A DNA stretch of 28,516 nucleotides from Candidatus Omnitrophota bacterium (GCA_028711825.1 JAQTRM010000003.1:6934-35449); one strand, 5' to 3'. Positions 1 to 8,738 are shown, counted from the stretch's first letter. The notes: generated by a model from the letters alone, not told the origin. Translations and numbers: made by a program.

Positions 1-129
1 AACCTTGGGCTCGGCTTTAGGCTTAACCACATGAGACTTAACAACGGCCTTTTTGACCTTTGAATCGCTTTTAATCTTAGGCTTAGCTGTCTTTTTTTCC
101 GCTGTTTTTTCTTTTTTTATTTTTGGCAT
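1..129 (-). CDS. infB: Translation initiation factor IF-2, N-terminal fragment (runs off the window)
   Basis: Only the first 43 codons are present; the gene continues beyond base 1. The visible protein begins MPKIKKEKTAEKK and is almost entirely Lys, Ala, Pro and Val, as expected for the disordered basic N-terminal region of bacterial IF-2, but no GTPase domain is visible here. The ATG at 129-127 is preceded by an AGAGAAG-like ribosome binding site. The identification rests mainly on position: it follows rimP and nusA on the same strand, and rimP-nusA-infB is one of the most conserved bacterial gene orders. IF-2 delivers fMet-tRNA to the 30S subunit and promotes subunit joining. The call would fail if the continuation lacked a translational GTPase domain. 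Confidence 0.75.
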   Translation of the reverse strand, partial: MPKIKKEKTAEKKTAKPKIKSDSKVKKAVVKSHVVKPKAEPKV

Positions 130-180
130 ATCTTCTCTTTTCTGTCCGCCGCTAAAGCAGACTTCTAACAAACATTTACC

Positions 181-215
181 GGCAAAATAAAGGTTTCCGC
201 TCCGGCAAAAACCTT
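181..215 (-). other. Weak hairpin in the nusA-infB gap
   Basis: In the 115-bp gap between nusA and infB, AAGGTTT (minus strand, 215-209) can pair with AAACCTT (196-190) across a 12-nt loop, followed by TATTTT. The stem is AT-rich and the T run is poor, so it may be a weak attenuator or nothing. I see no promoter in this gap. Confidence 0.25.
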
Positions 216-244
216 AACCGCCGTGGATTTACGCGAGGAACAAA

Positions 245-1552
245 TTACGCCAGCTTTTTCGCCTCCGCGAGGATTTTCTGGGCTTTTTTTTCTCCGATTC
301 CCTTGATCGCGGTCAACCCTTCAACACCGAGCTTGACGACATCGCCGGCATCTTTAACACCCGCTTCGGCGAGGCTTTCGGCAATCTTCCCGCTGACACC
401 CAGAAGCCCCCCTAAAGAATCTTCTCCCCCGGCATCTTCTTTTTTCGCTTCTTTTTTGCCGGATTTCTTAGCTGGCGTTTTTTTAACCGCCTTTTTGGTT
501 TTTTTGGGCTTCACCGGTTTTTCATCCGTAGCGGCAGCCTCTTCCGCGGCGGGAACGGTTTCTTCCCCGGCGGGAGTTTCTTCCTTACTGCCCCCGAGGA
601 TCTCCGCGGCGATCATACTCTTGGTGCGGATATCCAATTCCCAGCCGACCAGACGCGAAGCCAGGCGCACATTCTGGCCGTGCTTTCCGATACTTAAAGA
701 CAGCTGGTCATCATCAACGATCACTTCGGCCTTCATCTTCTCCCGGTCCAGTTTTATCTCAGAAACCTTGGCCGGCGAAAGCGCCGCCTTGATATATTCG
801 CGCACATCTTCGTTAAAACGGACAATATCGATTTTTTCCCCCTGCAATTCATTAACAATATTCCTTACCCGGTTCCCGCGCATCCCGACGCAGGCGCCGA
901 CCGCATCTACCTTATCGTTCTTGGAATAGACCGAGATCTTGGTACGCTCGCCGGCCTGGCGCGATATCCCACGGATCTCGACAATTCCCTCATAGATTTC
1001 GGGAACCTCCAGTTCAAAAAGTTCTTTTACCAGGTTCGGATGGGCGCGCGAAAGAATAATCTGCGGGCCTTTGGTATCTTTTTTCACTTCCACCACATAT
1101 GCCCGGATACGCTGTCCCTGTTTAAACTCCTCCTTCGGCGACTGTTCACGTTTAAGCAATACCCCCTCGGCCTTTCCGAGCAGGTCGATAATCACATTGC
1201 CTTTCTCGAAACGGTAAACCGTGCCGCTTACGATCTCCCCGACCCGGCCCTGAAATTCCATAAAAACGACGTCTTTTTCCGCTTCGCGCATTTTCTGGAT
1301 AATCACCTGGCGCGCGGTAGAAGCGGCGATCCGGCCGAAGTCGATATTGGTTACCGGTTTCTCATTCCGAAAAGCGCTGATCTGTCCGGTCTCGCGGTCG
1401 ATCTGCACCCTGAACTCCTCATCCGGTTTAAGGTCGATCACCCTTTTGGCGGCGCTCAACATCGCGCTTTCCACCGCCTCGATCATCACCTCTTTCTTGA
1501 TACCCTTTTCTCTCTCAATTTGTTCGATAATCGCTAAAAGTTCCTGACTCAT
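245..1552 (-). CDS. nusA: Transcription termination/antitermination protein NusA
   Basis: NusA binds RNA polymerase and nascent RNA and modulates pausing, termination and antitermination. The 435-residue protein shows the family order: an N-terminal RNAP-binding domain (about 1-105), an S1 domain (about 108-170), KH1 with GACVGMRGNRV at 219-229 and KH2 with SIGKHGQNV at 287-295. After residue 320 come an acidic Ala/Glu stretch and then a strongly basic Lys/Ala/Pro segment (about 345-371) resembling a histone H1 tail. The protein ends in a helix-hairpin-helix-like AR repeat (about 383-435, with LTAIKGIGEKKA). E. coli NusA has two acidic AR repeats and no such basic linker, so the tail here is unusual. 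The ATG is set by AGGAG six bases upstream. It lies 14 bp after rimP, as in most bacteria. Confidence 0.97.
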   Translation of the reverse strand: MSQELLAIIEQIEREKGIKKEVMIEAVESAMLSAAKRVIDLKPDEEFRVQIDRETGQISAFRNEKPVTNIDFGRIAASTARQVIIQKMREAEKDVVFMEFQGRVGEIVSGTVYRFEKGNVIIDLLGKAEGVLLKREQSPKEEFKQGQRIRAYVVEVKKDTKGPQIILSRAHPNLVKELFELEVPEIYEGIVEIRGISRQAGERTKISVYSKNDKVDAVGACVGMRGNRVRNIVNELQGEKIDIVRFNEDVREYIKAALSPAKVSEIKLDREKMKAEVIVDDDQLSLSIGKHGQNVRLASRLVGWELDIRTKSMIAAEILGGSKEETPAGEETVPAAEEAAATDEKPVKPKKTKKAVKKTPAKKSGKKEAKKEDAGGEDSLGGLLGVSGKIAESLAEAGVKDAGDVVKLGVEGLTAIKGIGEKKAQKILAEAKKLA

Positions 1553-1566
1553 TTTTCACTCCTAAG

Positions 1567-2028
1567 TTATAGTATTACCAATTTTGCCTTATTTATCTTA
1601 ACAAGCGGCAATTCTAACAGTTCCGGGCCGCTTTGGACAAAAACATTCCCCTCTTCGACTTTGCGGATCACACCCTGCCACTGGATTTTTCCGGCTACCG
1701 GCGCATTAAGGAAAAATACCGCCTCTTTATCCAGACAACGCAGGAAATCCTTTTCTTTCTTGAGCGGACGGTCAAGCCCGGGGGAAGAAACTTCAAGAAG
1801 ATAATCCCCGGAAATAATATTTTTTTCTTCCAGGAGATCCTTCAGGGAACGGCAAAATAAAGCGCATTCCCCGATAGTGATCGACCCGGCAACCCTGTCC
1901 GCCAGGACCCTCACGACCATCCTCTGCCCCTCATTCCGGCAATCCAGTTCTACAAGCTCCAGACCTTTGCCTTCCAGAAAAGAACCTGCCAGCCCTTCCA
2001 GCTCGCGGATCAAAACATCTCTTTCCAA
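1567..2028 (-). CDS. rimP: Ribosome maturation factor RimP (TTG start)
   Basis: RimP assists maturation of the 30S ribosomal subunit. The 153-residue product has the usual length and two-domain form. The N-terminal alpha/beta domain includes ELVELDCRNEGQRMVVRVL, ITIGECALFCRSL and the family hallmark LEVSSPGLDRPL (about 78-89). The C-terminal SH3-like barrel contains the GVIRKVEEGNVFV strand region. The start codon is TTG at 2028-2026, chosen because a perfect AGGAGG lies six bases upstream and overlaps the end of proS; no ATG fits as well. The spacing to proS is 12 bp and to nusA 14 bp, so these genes are almost certainly cotranscribed. Confidence 0.96.
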   Translation of the reverse strand: MERDVLIRELEGLAGSFLEGKGLELVELDCRNEGQRMVVRVLADRVAGSITIGECALFCRSLKDLLEEKNIISGDYLLEVSSPGLDRPLKKEKDFLRCLDKEAVFFLNAPVAGKIQWQGVIRKVEEGNVFVQSGPELLELPLVKINKAKLVIL

Positions 2029-2040
2029 AACAATCCTCCT

Positions 2041-3294
2041 TTACCCGGTTCGAGATAATATCCCGCTCACGCTCTCCGGAACAGAATCTTCGGGAATAAG
2101 GCTTGAACTTTTATCTTTACGGATCCTTAGTTCCACCTTTTTTTCCTCGAGGCCTTTCTTGCCGACCACGATACTTAAAGGGATCCCGGTCAAATCCGCA
2201 TCTTTGAATTTGATTCCCGCGCGTTCATCCCGGTCGTCCAAAAGCACTTCTTTCCCGGAATCCCGCAGTTTACGGTAAAGCCTTTCGGCAGACTCCATAA
2301 GATCCCGGTTATTAACATCCAGAGGCAGAATAACGATATCAAAAGGCGCCACCTCCGCCGGCCAGATAATTCCGTCGGCGTCGTTATTTTGTTCGATAAT
2401 CGTCGCCACCAGCCGGGACACCCCGATCCCGTAACAGCCCATGATCAAAGGCTTAAGCTGCCCGGAATGGTCGGAGAAATTCGCCTGCATCGCCTGGCTG
2501 TACTTGGTGCCGAGCTTAAAGATATGCCCTACCTCGGTGGTATTAACCTTCTCCATATCCTTGCCGCAAGAAGGACAAAGCGCGCCCTCCTCCTGAAAAG
2601 CTTTGGCCGTCCCGCATTTCGAACAGGATAGAACAATATCCTCCCCCAGCGGCGAAGGAGCCATAAATTCATGCGAAACTTTACCTCCCATCACGCCGCT
2701 GTCGGCTTCAGTGATCAAGGTTTTTAAGCCGCAGCGGGCAAATATCTTCCGGTAAGCTTCATGCATCAGGCGGTAATTCTTATCCAGCCCTTCTTCGTCC
2801 TGGTCGAAACTATAGGCGTCTTTCATGATAAACTCGCAGCAGCGGATAAGACCGAAACGCGGACGCATCTCATCCCGGAACTTCGTCTGGATCTGGTAAA
2901 GCACCAGCGGAAGCTGGCGGTAACTTGAAATGTTATTCTTTACCAGGTCGGTGATAACTTCCTCATGGGTAGGTCCCAATGCCAACTTTCTGCCGCGGCG
3001 GTCCTCCAGCTTATACATTACCTCTCCGAGATCCTTATCACGGCCGGTCCTCTGCCAGAGCTCAAGCGGATGCAGGGCCGGCAGGAGTAACTCGCTGGCA
3101 CCGATCGCATTCATCTCCTGGCGGATGATCCGCTGGATCTTTTCCAAAACCCTTAATCCCATCGGCAGGTAAGTATAAGCCCCCGCCATCAGCATGCGCG
3201 CGAAGCCGGCGCGCAGCAAAAGCTGGTGGCTTAACGATTCCGCCTCTTTGGGTGTTTCCTTTAAAGTGGGAATAAAAACCCTGCTCCAAAACAT
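2041..3294 (-). CDS. proS: Prolyl-tRNA synthetase without the INS editing domain
   Basis: A class II aminoacyl-tRNA synthetase that charges tRNA-Pro. Motif 2 (TKFRDEMRPRFGLIRCCEF, about 137-155), motif 3 (GCYGIGVSRL, about 282-291) and the C-terminal anticodon-binding domain (from about 315, ending in DDRDERAGIKFKDADLTGIP and following strands) are all present. At 417 residues it is about 150 shorter than the E. coli type. The missing part is the INS Ala-tRNA editing insertion between motifs 2 and 3. In its place is a compact four-cysteine knuckle, C224-x2-C227 and C240-x2-C243, whose halves resemble the sequences that normally flank INS. The start at 3294 has GGAG at good spacing. Editing of mischarged Ala-tRNA-Pro would have to come from a free-standing factor, not seen here. 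Confidence 0.96.
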   Translation of the reverse strand: MFWSRVFIPTLKETPKEAESLSHQLLLRAGFARMLMAGAYTYLPMGLRVLEKIQRIIRQEMNAIGASELLLPALHPLELWQRTGRDKDLGEVMYKLEDRRGRKLALGPTHEEVITDLVKNNISSYRQLPLVLYQIQTKFRDEMRPRFGLIRCCEFIMKDAYSFDQDEEGLDKNYRLMHEAYRKIFARCGLKTLITEADSGVMGGKVSHEFMAPSPLGEDIVLSCSKCGTAKAFQEEGALCPSCGKDMEKVNTTEVGHIFKLGTKYSQAMQANFSDHSGQLKPLIMGCYGIGVSRLVATIIEQNNDADGIIWPAEVAPFDIVILPLDVNNRDLMESAERLYRKLRDSGKEVLLDDRDERAGIKFKDADLTGIPLSIVVGKKGLEEKKVELRIRKDKSSSLIPEDSVPESVSGILSRTG

Positions 3295-3333
3295 CGTGTT
3301 CTCCAGGTTACTGAAAAATTTTAGTTGGCGGAC

Positions 3334-4596
3334 CTAATCCTTGTTAAAAATCTCTTCGGCCAAAGCTATCCCCCTCTTGATAAAAATCTGGTAGAATGCC
3401 GGCAATATCCCGGTAGCCCTGAAACGCCCCCGAATCTTACCATCCGGATTTAAACCCTCGATATCATAGTAAAAAATATCTTCCAGGTTGGCCCAGCCGT
3501 CTTTTAAACCGTTAACCTGGGAGATGCGGGTAATCTTACGGCCGCCGTCGGCAAGCTGATCCTGCTGAATAATAAGGTGCAGGCTGGAAGCGATCTGCCG
3601 GTGTATCGCCTCCAAAGTAATCGGTATCCCGGACATCAGGATCATCGTCTCCAGGCGGTGCAAAACATCGCGCGGCGTATCGGCATGAATAACCGAAAGC
3701 GCCCCGCTGTGGCCCGAACACATTGCCTGCAGCATATCCAGCGCCTCGGCGCCGCGGATCTCTCCCAGGATAATCCTCTGCGGACGCATCCTCAATGTAT
3801 TACGGAAAAGATCCCTGATGGTAATCTCCCCCTTGCCTTCGATATTCGGCATCTTGGTCTCCAGCCTTACCACATGGTCCTGCGTAAGGTGAAGCTCGGC
3901 GGTATCTTCAATGGTAATCACCCTCTCGTCATTATTGATATATCCGGAAAGCACTCCGACGGTGGTGGTTTTACCGCTTCCGGTAGCGCCGGCGAAAATA
4001 ATATTAGCCTTGGCCTTAATGCAGGCGACCAGGAAATCCGCCATCCTCTTGTCCAGCGTGCCCAAATCTATAAGATCCTCGGCTCTGGCGATACTCCGCA
4101 GAAATTTACGGATAGTGATCGTCGGACCGTCCAACGCCAGAGGCGGAATAATAATATTCACACGTGAACCATCCTGCAGAGAAATATCGGTATAAGGGAC
4201 AGATTCGTCGACCCTTCTGCGGGTAGGGGAAAGTATCTTCTGGATCACATACATCAACTGCTGATCGCTGTCGAATTTTATCCCGGTAAGCTGTTTTTTA
4301 CCGAATTTCTCCACATAAACATTATGCGTTCCGTTGATCATGACCTCCGTGACATCCGGGTCCATCATCAACTTTTCCACCGGCCCCAGACCCGCGAACT
4401 CATCCACCAGTTCGTCGATGATCAAAGCCCTCTCTTTGTCTTTAAGCGGATTACGCGGCTGGCTCAGGATCCTCTCTAAAATATTCCTGACCACCCCGGA
4501 GATCTCTTCTTTACTGCCGGCGCCCCGGAATAGAACGCTGCTGTATTTGGAGAGAAAATCCTCGCGCACTCTGTTCTTTAATGTCGATTGGGCCAT
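3334..4596 (-). CDS. cpaF: CpaF/TadA-type secretion ATPase (orphan)
   Basis: A member of the type II/IV secretion AAA ATPase superfamily, CpaF/TadA branch, whose relatives are hexameric cytoplasmic motors for Flp/Tad pili. In order: an N-terminal helical region (1-75), the family N-domain (VTEVMINGTHNVYVE, 82-96), Walker A GATGSGKTT at 203-211, Asp box (ITIEDTAELHL, about 227-237), Walker B RIILGEIRG at 274-282 and the His box near H304 (SVIHAD). The length of 420 is normal. All catalytic motifs look intact. A strong AAGGAG lies seven bases before the ATG and overlaps the end of ispG. No tadB, tadC, prepilin, peptidase or secretin gene is nearby. The C-terminal 45 residues (RGRFRATGILPAFYQIF onward) are of the type also seen in CpaF proteins. 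Confidence 0.93.
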   Translation of the reverse strand: MAQSTLKNRVREDFLSKYSSVLFRGAGSKEEISGVVRNILERILSQPRNPLKDKERALIIDELVDEFAGLGPVEKLMMDPDVTEVMINGTHNVYVEKFGKKQLTGIKFDSDQQLMYVIQKILSPTRRRVDESVPYTDISLQDGSRVNIIIPPLALDGPTITIRKFLRSIARAEDLIDLGTLDKRMADFLVACIKAKANIIFAGATGSGKTTTVGVLSGYINNDERVITIEDTAELHLTQDHVVRLETKMPNIEGKGEITIRDLFRNTLRMRPQRIILGEIRGAEALDMLQAMCSGHSGALSVIHADTPRDVLHRLETMILMSGIPITLEAIHRQIASSLHLIIQQDQLADGGRKITRISQVNGLKDGWANLEDIFYYDIEGLNPDGKIRGRFRATGILPAFYQIFIKRGIALAEEIFNKD

Positions 4597-4599
4597 AGC

Positions 4600-5670
4600 T
4601 TATCTCCTTAGGTCGATCTCCCGCAACAATACCCTTATACAATCCTTCTCCGGGACTTTCTTAACCATCTTCCCGCGCGAAAAAAGGATTCCCGCGCCCC
4701 GTCCGAACGCTATCCCGAGGTCAGCCTCTTTAGCCTCCCCGGGCCCGTTAACCACACATCCCATCACCGCCACTTTTAAAGGAAAAACCAAATTCCTGTA
4801 TCTAACGGAAGATAACTTACCCTCCAGTTTTTTCACGATATCGATAAGATCCAGCTCGCACCTGCCGCAAGTCGGACAGCTGATAAGCTGGACTCCTTGC
4901 GGACGGCATAGCTCCAAAGATTCCAGAATCGCTCTGGCCGCTTTTACTTCCTCCAAAGGACTATCGGTAAGCGAAACCCTCAGCGTATCTCCAATACCTT
5001 CCAGCAGCAATGACCCCAGCGCTACACTGGATTTGATTATTCCCTGGTAAGGAGACCCGGTAGCGGTAACGCCAAGATGCAAAGGATAATCGCATGCCCC
5101 GGCAACCTTGCGGTAAGCCTCAACCGTATCCAGGACATTATTAGCTTTAAGCGAAATCACGATATCCCGAAATTTCTGCTTCTCGATTATTCTAACATAA
5201 TTCATGCAGGCGGCTAACAATTTATCCGCCATCGGAACATTCCTTCCGCCGGCGCCTTTGACCGAACCGCTGTTTAAACCGATGCGCAGGGGGATCCCCG
5301 CCGCCCTAAGCGCGGCAATAACCTCTTTGATCTGCCGCGGGTTGTCAATATTACCCGGGTTCAACCTGACTTTATCGGCGCCGTTTTCAGCCGCTTCAAT
5401 CGCCAGGCGATGCGAAAAATGGATATCCGCGACCAACGGCAGCTTTACCCGGGGTTTAATCTTCTTTAAAGCCGCCGCGTCAAACGAATCCTTGATCGCC
5501 AGCCGCACAATCGCGCAGCCCGCTTTCTCCAGCCGGTTGATCTGGCCGACGGTATTATCGATATCGGCGGTACGGGTCTTGGTCATCGACTGGATCGCGA
5601 CGGGATTCTTCCCGCCGATAAGGCAGCCGCCGATCTTGATTACCCTGGAAACCCTTCTTTTGATATGCAT
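4600..5670 (-). CDS. ispG: 4-hydroxy-3-methylbut-2-enyl diphosphate synthase (IspG/GcpE)
   Basis: The [4Fe-4S] enzyme of the MEP isoprenoid pathway that converts MEcPP to HMBPP. The 356-residue protein is the short form without the plant/Chlamydia insert. The TIM-barrel part includes VADIHFSHRLAIEAAENGADKVRLNPGNI (about 81-109), and the cluster ligands are in CPTCGRCELD and MGCVVNGPGEAKEAD near the C-terminus. Its ATG overlaps the rseP stop by one base (TAATG), suggesting translational coupling. With dxr two genes upstream it gives two MEP steps in one operon; the others are not in the window. Confidence 0.97.
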   Translation of the reverse strand: MHIKRRVSRVIKIGGCLIGGKNPVAIQSMTKTRTADIDNTVGQINRLEKAGCAIVRLAIKDSFDAAALKKIKPRVKLPLVADIHFSHRLAIEAAENGADKVRLNPGNIDNPRQIKEVIAALRAAGIPLRIGLNSGSVKGAGGRNVPMADKLLAACMNYVRIIEKQKFRDIVISLKANNVLDTVEAYRKVAGACDYPLHLGVTATGSPYQGIIKSSVALGSLLLEGIGDTLRVSLTDSPLEEVKAARAILESLELCRPQGVQLISCPTCGRCELDLIDIVKKLEGKLSSVRYRNLVFPLKVAVMGCVVNGPGEAKEADLGIAFGRGAGILFSRGKMVKKVPEKDCIRVLLREIDLRR

Positions 5671-6752
5671 TATTTAACCACCATCCTGCCGATCTTATCC
5701 CCGTAAAGCCTTAAGATATCATTATAAGTAACAAACAAAGCCAGCATAATCATCAGGGAAAACCCCAGGTTATTAACAACTTCTTCCGCTTTGACGCCTA
5801 GCGCCCTTTTCCTGATCTTTTCCAAGCCCAGGAGAAAAAGATGCCCTCCGTCAAGGATCGGCAGCGGCAGGAGATTAAAAATCGCCAGGCTGATGCTTAA
5901 CACCGCCATAAGGTGCAATACCGCGATAATTCCCAGTTTCGCCGCCTTGGAAGTAATAAAAAATATCCCCAGCGGGCCGGTCATCGAATCACGCATCGAC
6001 ATTCTTCCGCTGACCAGCCTCCATAATCCCGTATAGGTCAACGCGGTAAGGTCAACCGTTTTTTTCATCCCCAGCCAGGCGGATTTTAAAAATCCGTGCC
6101 GGATCTCGATTACCTCATCAAAAGGGGAAATACCGATAACCCCCATGAAATGTTTTTCCCCAAGCTGGTCTTTAAGGGATTTACCCCTTACCGGGACATT
6201 AAATTCCATCTCCCGGTTACCGCGCAGGACTTTCAAATTCACCGCGGCAGGATCCTTTCTCTCCCGGATCGCCTGCTGCAGTTCTTCCCAGGCGTTAACC
6301 CTGGAGCCGTCCACTTCCAGGATTTTATCGGCTACCTCCAGACCCGCCTCTTTGGCTCCGTAACCCTCGACAAGCCCCCCGACCTTGGTAGTAAGAGTCG
6401 GATACCCCATAAAAAATATCATCCAGAAGAACAAAAAACCCAGGACATAGTTCAAAAAAGGACCGCAAAAGATAATCTGAAACCGCCGGCCCGGCGCCTT
6501 GGAAAAATATTCATCGCCCCCGCCATGGTAATCCGACTGGCTATCCCCGGCCATTTTAACATATCCGCCCAGAGGAATCAAACTCAAGCTGTATTCGGTA
6601 TCCCCCACCTTCTTTTTAAAGATCGACGGCCCGAACCCTAAAGAAAACTGCTCGACACGCACCCCGTTCCTGCGGGCGGCGATAAAATGCCCGAATTCAT
6701 GCGCTACGATCAATAAACTCAAGATTAAAATAAAAATAACTATCGCGATCAT
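5670..6752 (-). CDS. rseP: Site-2 zinc metalloprotease RseP (regulator of sigma E protease)
   Basis: An inner-membrane protease that cuts transmembrane segments such as anti-sigma factors and signal-peptide remnants. With the start at 6752 the protein is 360 residues: TM1 carries the zinc site HEFGH (18-22), one PDZ domain follows (about 115-195, with GYGAKEAGLEVADKILEVDG), and the second catalytic motif NLLPLPILDGGH ends near residue 304, followed by a last TM segment. E. coli RseP has two PDZ domains; this one has a single one, common outside gammaproteobacteria. A longer in-frame extension to 6815 would overlap dxr by 55 bp and lacks hydrophobic or family sequence, so I chose M at 6752, with GGAGG located in the end of dxr. 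The spacing of 14 nt is long, so the exact start is a little uncertain. Confidence 0.95.
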   Translation of the reverse strand: MIAIVIFILILSLLIVAHEFGHFIAARRNGVRVEQFSLGFGPSIFKKKVGDTEYSLSLIPLGGYVKMAGDSQSDYHGGGDEYFSKAPGRRFQIIFCGPFLNYVLGFLFFWMIFFMGYPTLTTKVGGLVEGYGAKEAGLEVADKILEVDGSRVNAWEELQQAIRERKDPAAVNLKVLRGNREMEFNVPVRGKSLKDQLGEKHFMGVIGISPFDEVIEIRHGFLKSAWLGMKKTVDLTALTYTGLWRLVSGRMSMRDSMTGPLGIFFITSKAAKLGIIAVLHLMAVLSISLAIFNLLPLPILDGGHLFLLGLEKIRKRALGVKAEEVVNNLGFSLMIMLALFVTYNDILRLYGDKIGRMVVK

Positions 6753-6760
6753 CTTATGAT

Positions 6761-7912
6761 TTATATCCTCCCGGCTGCCGCAAGCGCCTCTTCCCTTGCC
6801 CATGCGTCGGCACATATCGCAGAAGAAAGCCCCGCAGGCCTGACATTTTTATGGCGCCGCATCACTTTTTCCACGATTTCAGGTATCTCTAAAAATTCTA
6901 TTTTTTTATTCAAGAACAAATCTACGCAAATCTCATTAGCGGCATTCATCACCGCCGGCAGCGTTCCCAGTTCACGCGCCGCATAATACGCCAGCCTTAA
7001 ACTGGGAAACTTATCCAGGTCGGGTTCCAAAAAATGCATCTTCCCCGGATTGCAGAAATTGATCCCCGCCAGTTTATTCGGAAAACGCTCCGGATAAGAC
7101 AAAGCGTACTGGATCGGAATACGCATGTCGGCGACCGAAAGCTGCGCCATGACCACCCCGTCGGAAAATTCCACCATCGAATGTATCAAGGCCTCCGGAT
7201 GAACCAGCACTTTAATCTCATCCGGCTTCAACCCGAACAGGAACATCGCTTCCAGAAGTTCCAGCCCTTTATTCATAAGGGTCGCCGAATCCACGGTAAT
7301 CTTGCGCCCCATTTTCCAGCGGGGATGACGCAGAACCTTTTCCAGGGTAACATCCTTGAACCGGCTGCGCGGAACCTCCCGTAACGGCCCTCCGGAAGCG
7401 GTAAGATATACCCTCCGCAGCGCGGAGCGCGACTGGGAACCAAGGCTCTGCCAGATCGCCGACTGCTCGCTGTCGACCGGACGGATCTGGGCCCGGTATT
7501 TCTTTGCCAGGCGCATCAAAAGATCCCCGGCCATTACCAAAGCTTCTTTATTGGCCAGGGCGATCTCCTTAGAACTTTTAATCGCGCCGAGCAGCGGATC
7601 CAGGGCGGCCGAACCGGTAATCGCCATTACCACCAGCCGGCTGCCTCCGTCTCCGGCGATCTCCATCAAGCCCTCTTTACCGCATAATACTCTGGTTTTA
7701 GAGCCCAACTCGTTTTTCAGCTTGAATGCGGCCCGGGGATCCGCCACGCAGACCTTCCCGGGACGAAACTCCTTAATCTGCTTTTTCAAGGCGGAGATGT
7801 CGGAGTTAACGCTTAAAGCTGAAACCCTGAACTTACCCGGGAACGCCCGGACTACCTCAAGGGCGCTCCGGCCAATCGAACCGCTGGAACCTAAAATCGC
7901 GATATTTTTCAC
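6761..7912 (-). CDS. dxr: 1-deoxy-D-xylulose 5-phosphate reductoisomerase (GTG start)
   Basis: Catalyses the committed MEP-pathway step, DXP to MEP with NADPH. The 383-residue product has the normal length. The NADPH motif GSSGSIG is at 8-14, the metal/substrate region is DSEQSAIWQSL (about 147-157), and the flexible-loop and catalytic region includes LRHPRWKMGRKITVDSATLMNKGLE and HPEALIHSMVEF. The start codon is GTG at 7912-7910 with AAGG six bases upstream. It follows cdsA by 37 bp and precedes rseP by 8 bp, the standard uppS-cdsA-dxr-rseP order of many bacteria. Confidence 0.97.
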   Translation of the reverse strand: MKNIAILGSSGSIGRSALEVVRAFPGKFRVSALSVNSDISALKKQIKEFRPGKVCVADPRAAFKLKNELGSKTRVLCGKEGLMEIAGDGGSRLVVMAITGSAALDPLLGAIKSSKEIALANKEALVMAGDLLMRLAKKYRAQIRPVDSEQSAIWQSLGSQSRSALRRVYLTASGGPLREVPRSRFKDVTLEKVLRHPRWKMGRKITVDSATLMNKGLELLEAMFLFGLKPDEIKVLVHPEALIHSMVEFSDGVVMAQLSVADMRIPIQYALSYPERFPNKLAGINFCNPGKMHFLEPDLDKFPSLRLAYYAARELGTLPAVMNAANEICVDLFLNKKIEFLEIPEIVEKVMRRHKNVRPAGLSSAICADAWAREEALAAAGRI

Positions 7913-7949
7913 TTCTTGCCTTTTATAATTTATTCGGGGCTATTCCGGT

Positions 7950-8738
7950 CTATAACCTTGCCAGAATAAAATAAAATACCGGGGCGGTAAATAATAAGCT
8001 GTCGATCTCATCCAGCACTCCGCCCATACCGGGAAAGATGCTGCCGGAATCCTTAACCTGGCAATCCCTTTTAAGCAGCGACTCCGAAAGGTCACCTAAT
8101 TGCCCGAGAACTCCCAATCCCACCGAGATAAATAATAACTGCCCGTATCCGAAAGGCAGAAAAGGTTTACAGGCAAGTCCGCCCAGAACGCTGAAAACCA
8201 AACCTCCCAGTGAGCCTTCCACGGTTTTCTTCGGGCTGATGTGCGGGAGCAAAAGTTTTTTCCCCCAGCGGCTTCCCACCAGATAAGCCCCGATATCCCC
8301 CAGCTTGGTAATCAACAAAAGCGCAGTCAGAAAACCCAACCCTCCCTCAAGATACCGGATCTTGATCAAAAAGCTGAAGAACCAGGAAACATAAAGTATC
8401 CCGAAAATGGTGGTAGAGATATCCACGATCACTCCGGAATTTTCCCGGCGTTTAAACTGCATCAGGATAAGGGAAAAAAGCGCGATCACGATAAAAAGCA
8501 ATTCCCAGCTCTTGGTTGGCTCAAACTTCAGCATAATCGAAGCCGGAATAATAATCCCCATGACGATACCAAAATACTTGTAGTTATGAATATCCTTTTT
8601 TTCGAGCATCAGGAAATACTCATGCAAACCGGCGATAATAAAAAGGATGATTACCAGGCTGCAAAGCCAGTCAAAGAAGATCACCATCGAAATAACACTG
8701 ATCAATATTATCGAACTAAGAATTCTTTTGGCCAGCAT
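7950..8738 (-). CDS. cdsA: Phosphatidate cytidylyltransferase (CDP-diglyceride synthase)
   Basis: Makes CDP-diacylglycerol from phosphatidic acid and CTP, the branch point of phospholipid synthesis. The 262-residue protein is mostly membrane segments, starting with RILSSIILISVISMVIFF. The C-terminal signature is recognisable: SLLKRDCQVKDSG then FPGMGGVLDEIDS. In the textbook signature the residue after PG is His and an Arg follows the Asp; here they are Met and Glu, a variation also met in other distant phyla. The start at 8738 is preferred because GGAGGT lies five bases upstream. It overlaps the uppS end by 23 bp. A longer in-frame start at 8780 would deepen the overlap and has no good ribosome binding site. 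Confidence 0.95.
   Translation of the reverse strand: MLAKRILSSIILISVISMVIFFDWLCSLVIILFIIAGLHEYFLMLEKKDIHNYKYFGIVMGIIIPASIMLKFEPTKSWELLFIVIALFSLILMQFKRRENSGVIVDISTTIFGILYVSWFFSFLIKIRYLEGGLGFLTALLLITKLGDIGAYLVGSRWGKKLLLPHISPKKTVEGSLGGLVFSVLGGLACKPFLPFGYGQLLFISVGLGVLGQLGDLSESLLKRDCQVKDSGSIFPGMGGVLDEIDSLLFTAPVFYFILARL

Noticed and set aside
6753..6815. Longer N-terminus for RseP
   Set aside because: The extra 21 residues are Arg/Gly/Cys-rich, overlap the dxr end, and precede the usual first transmembrane helix.
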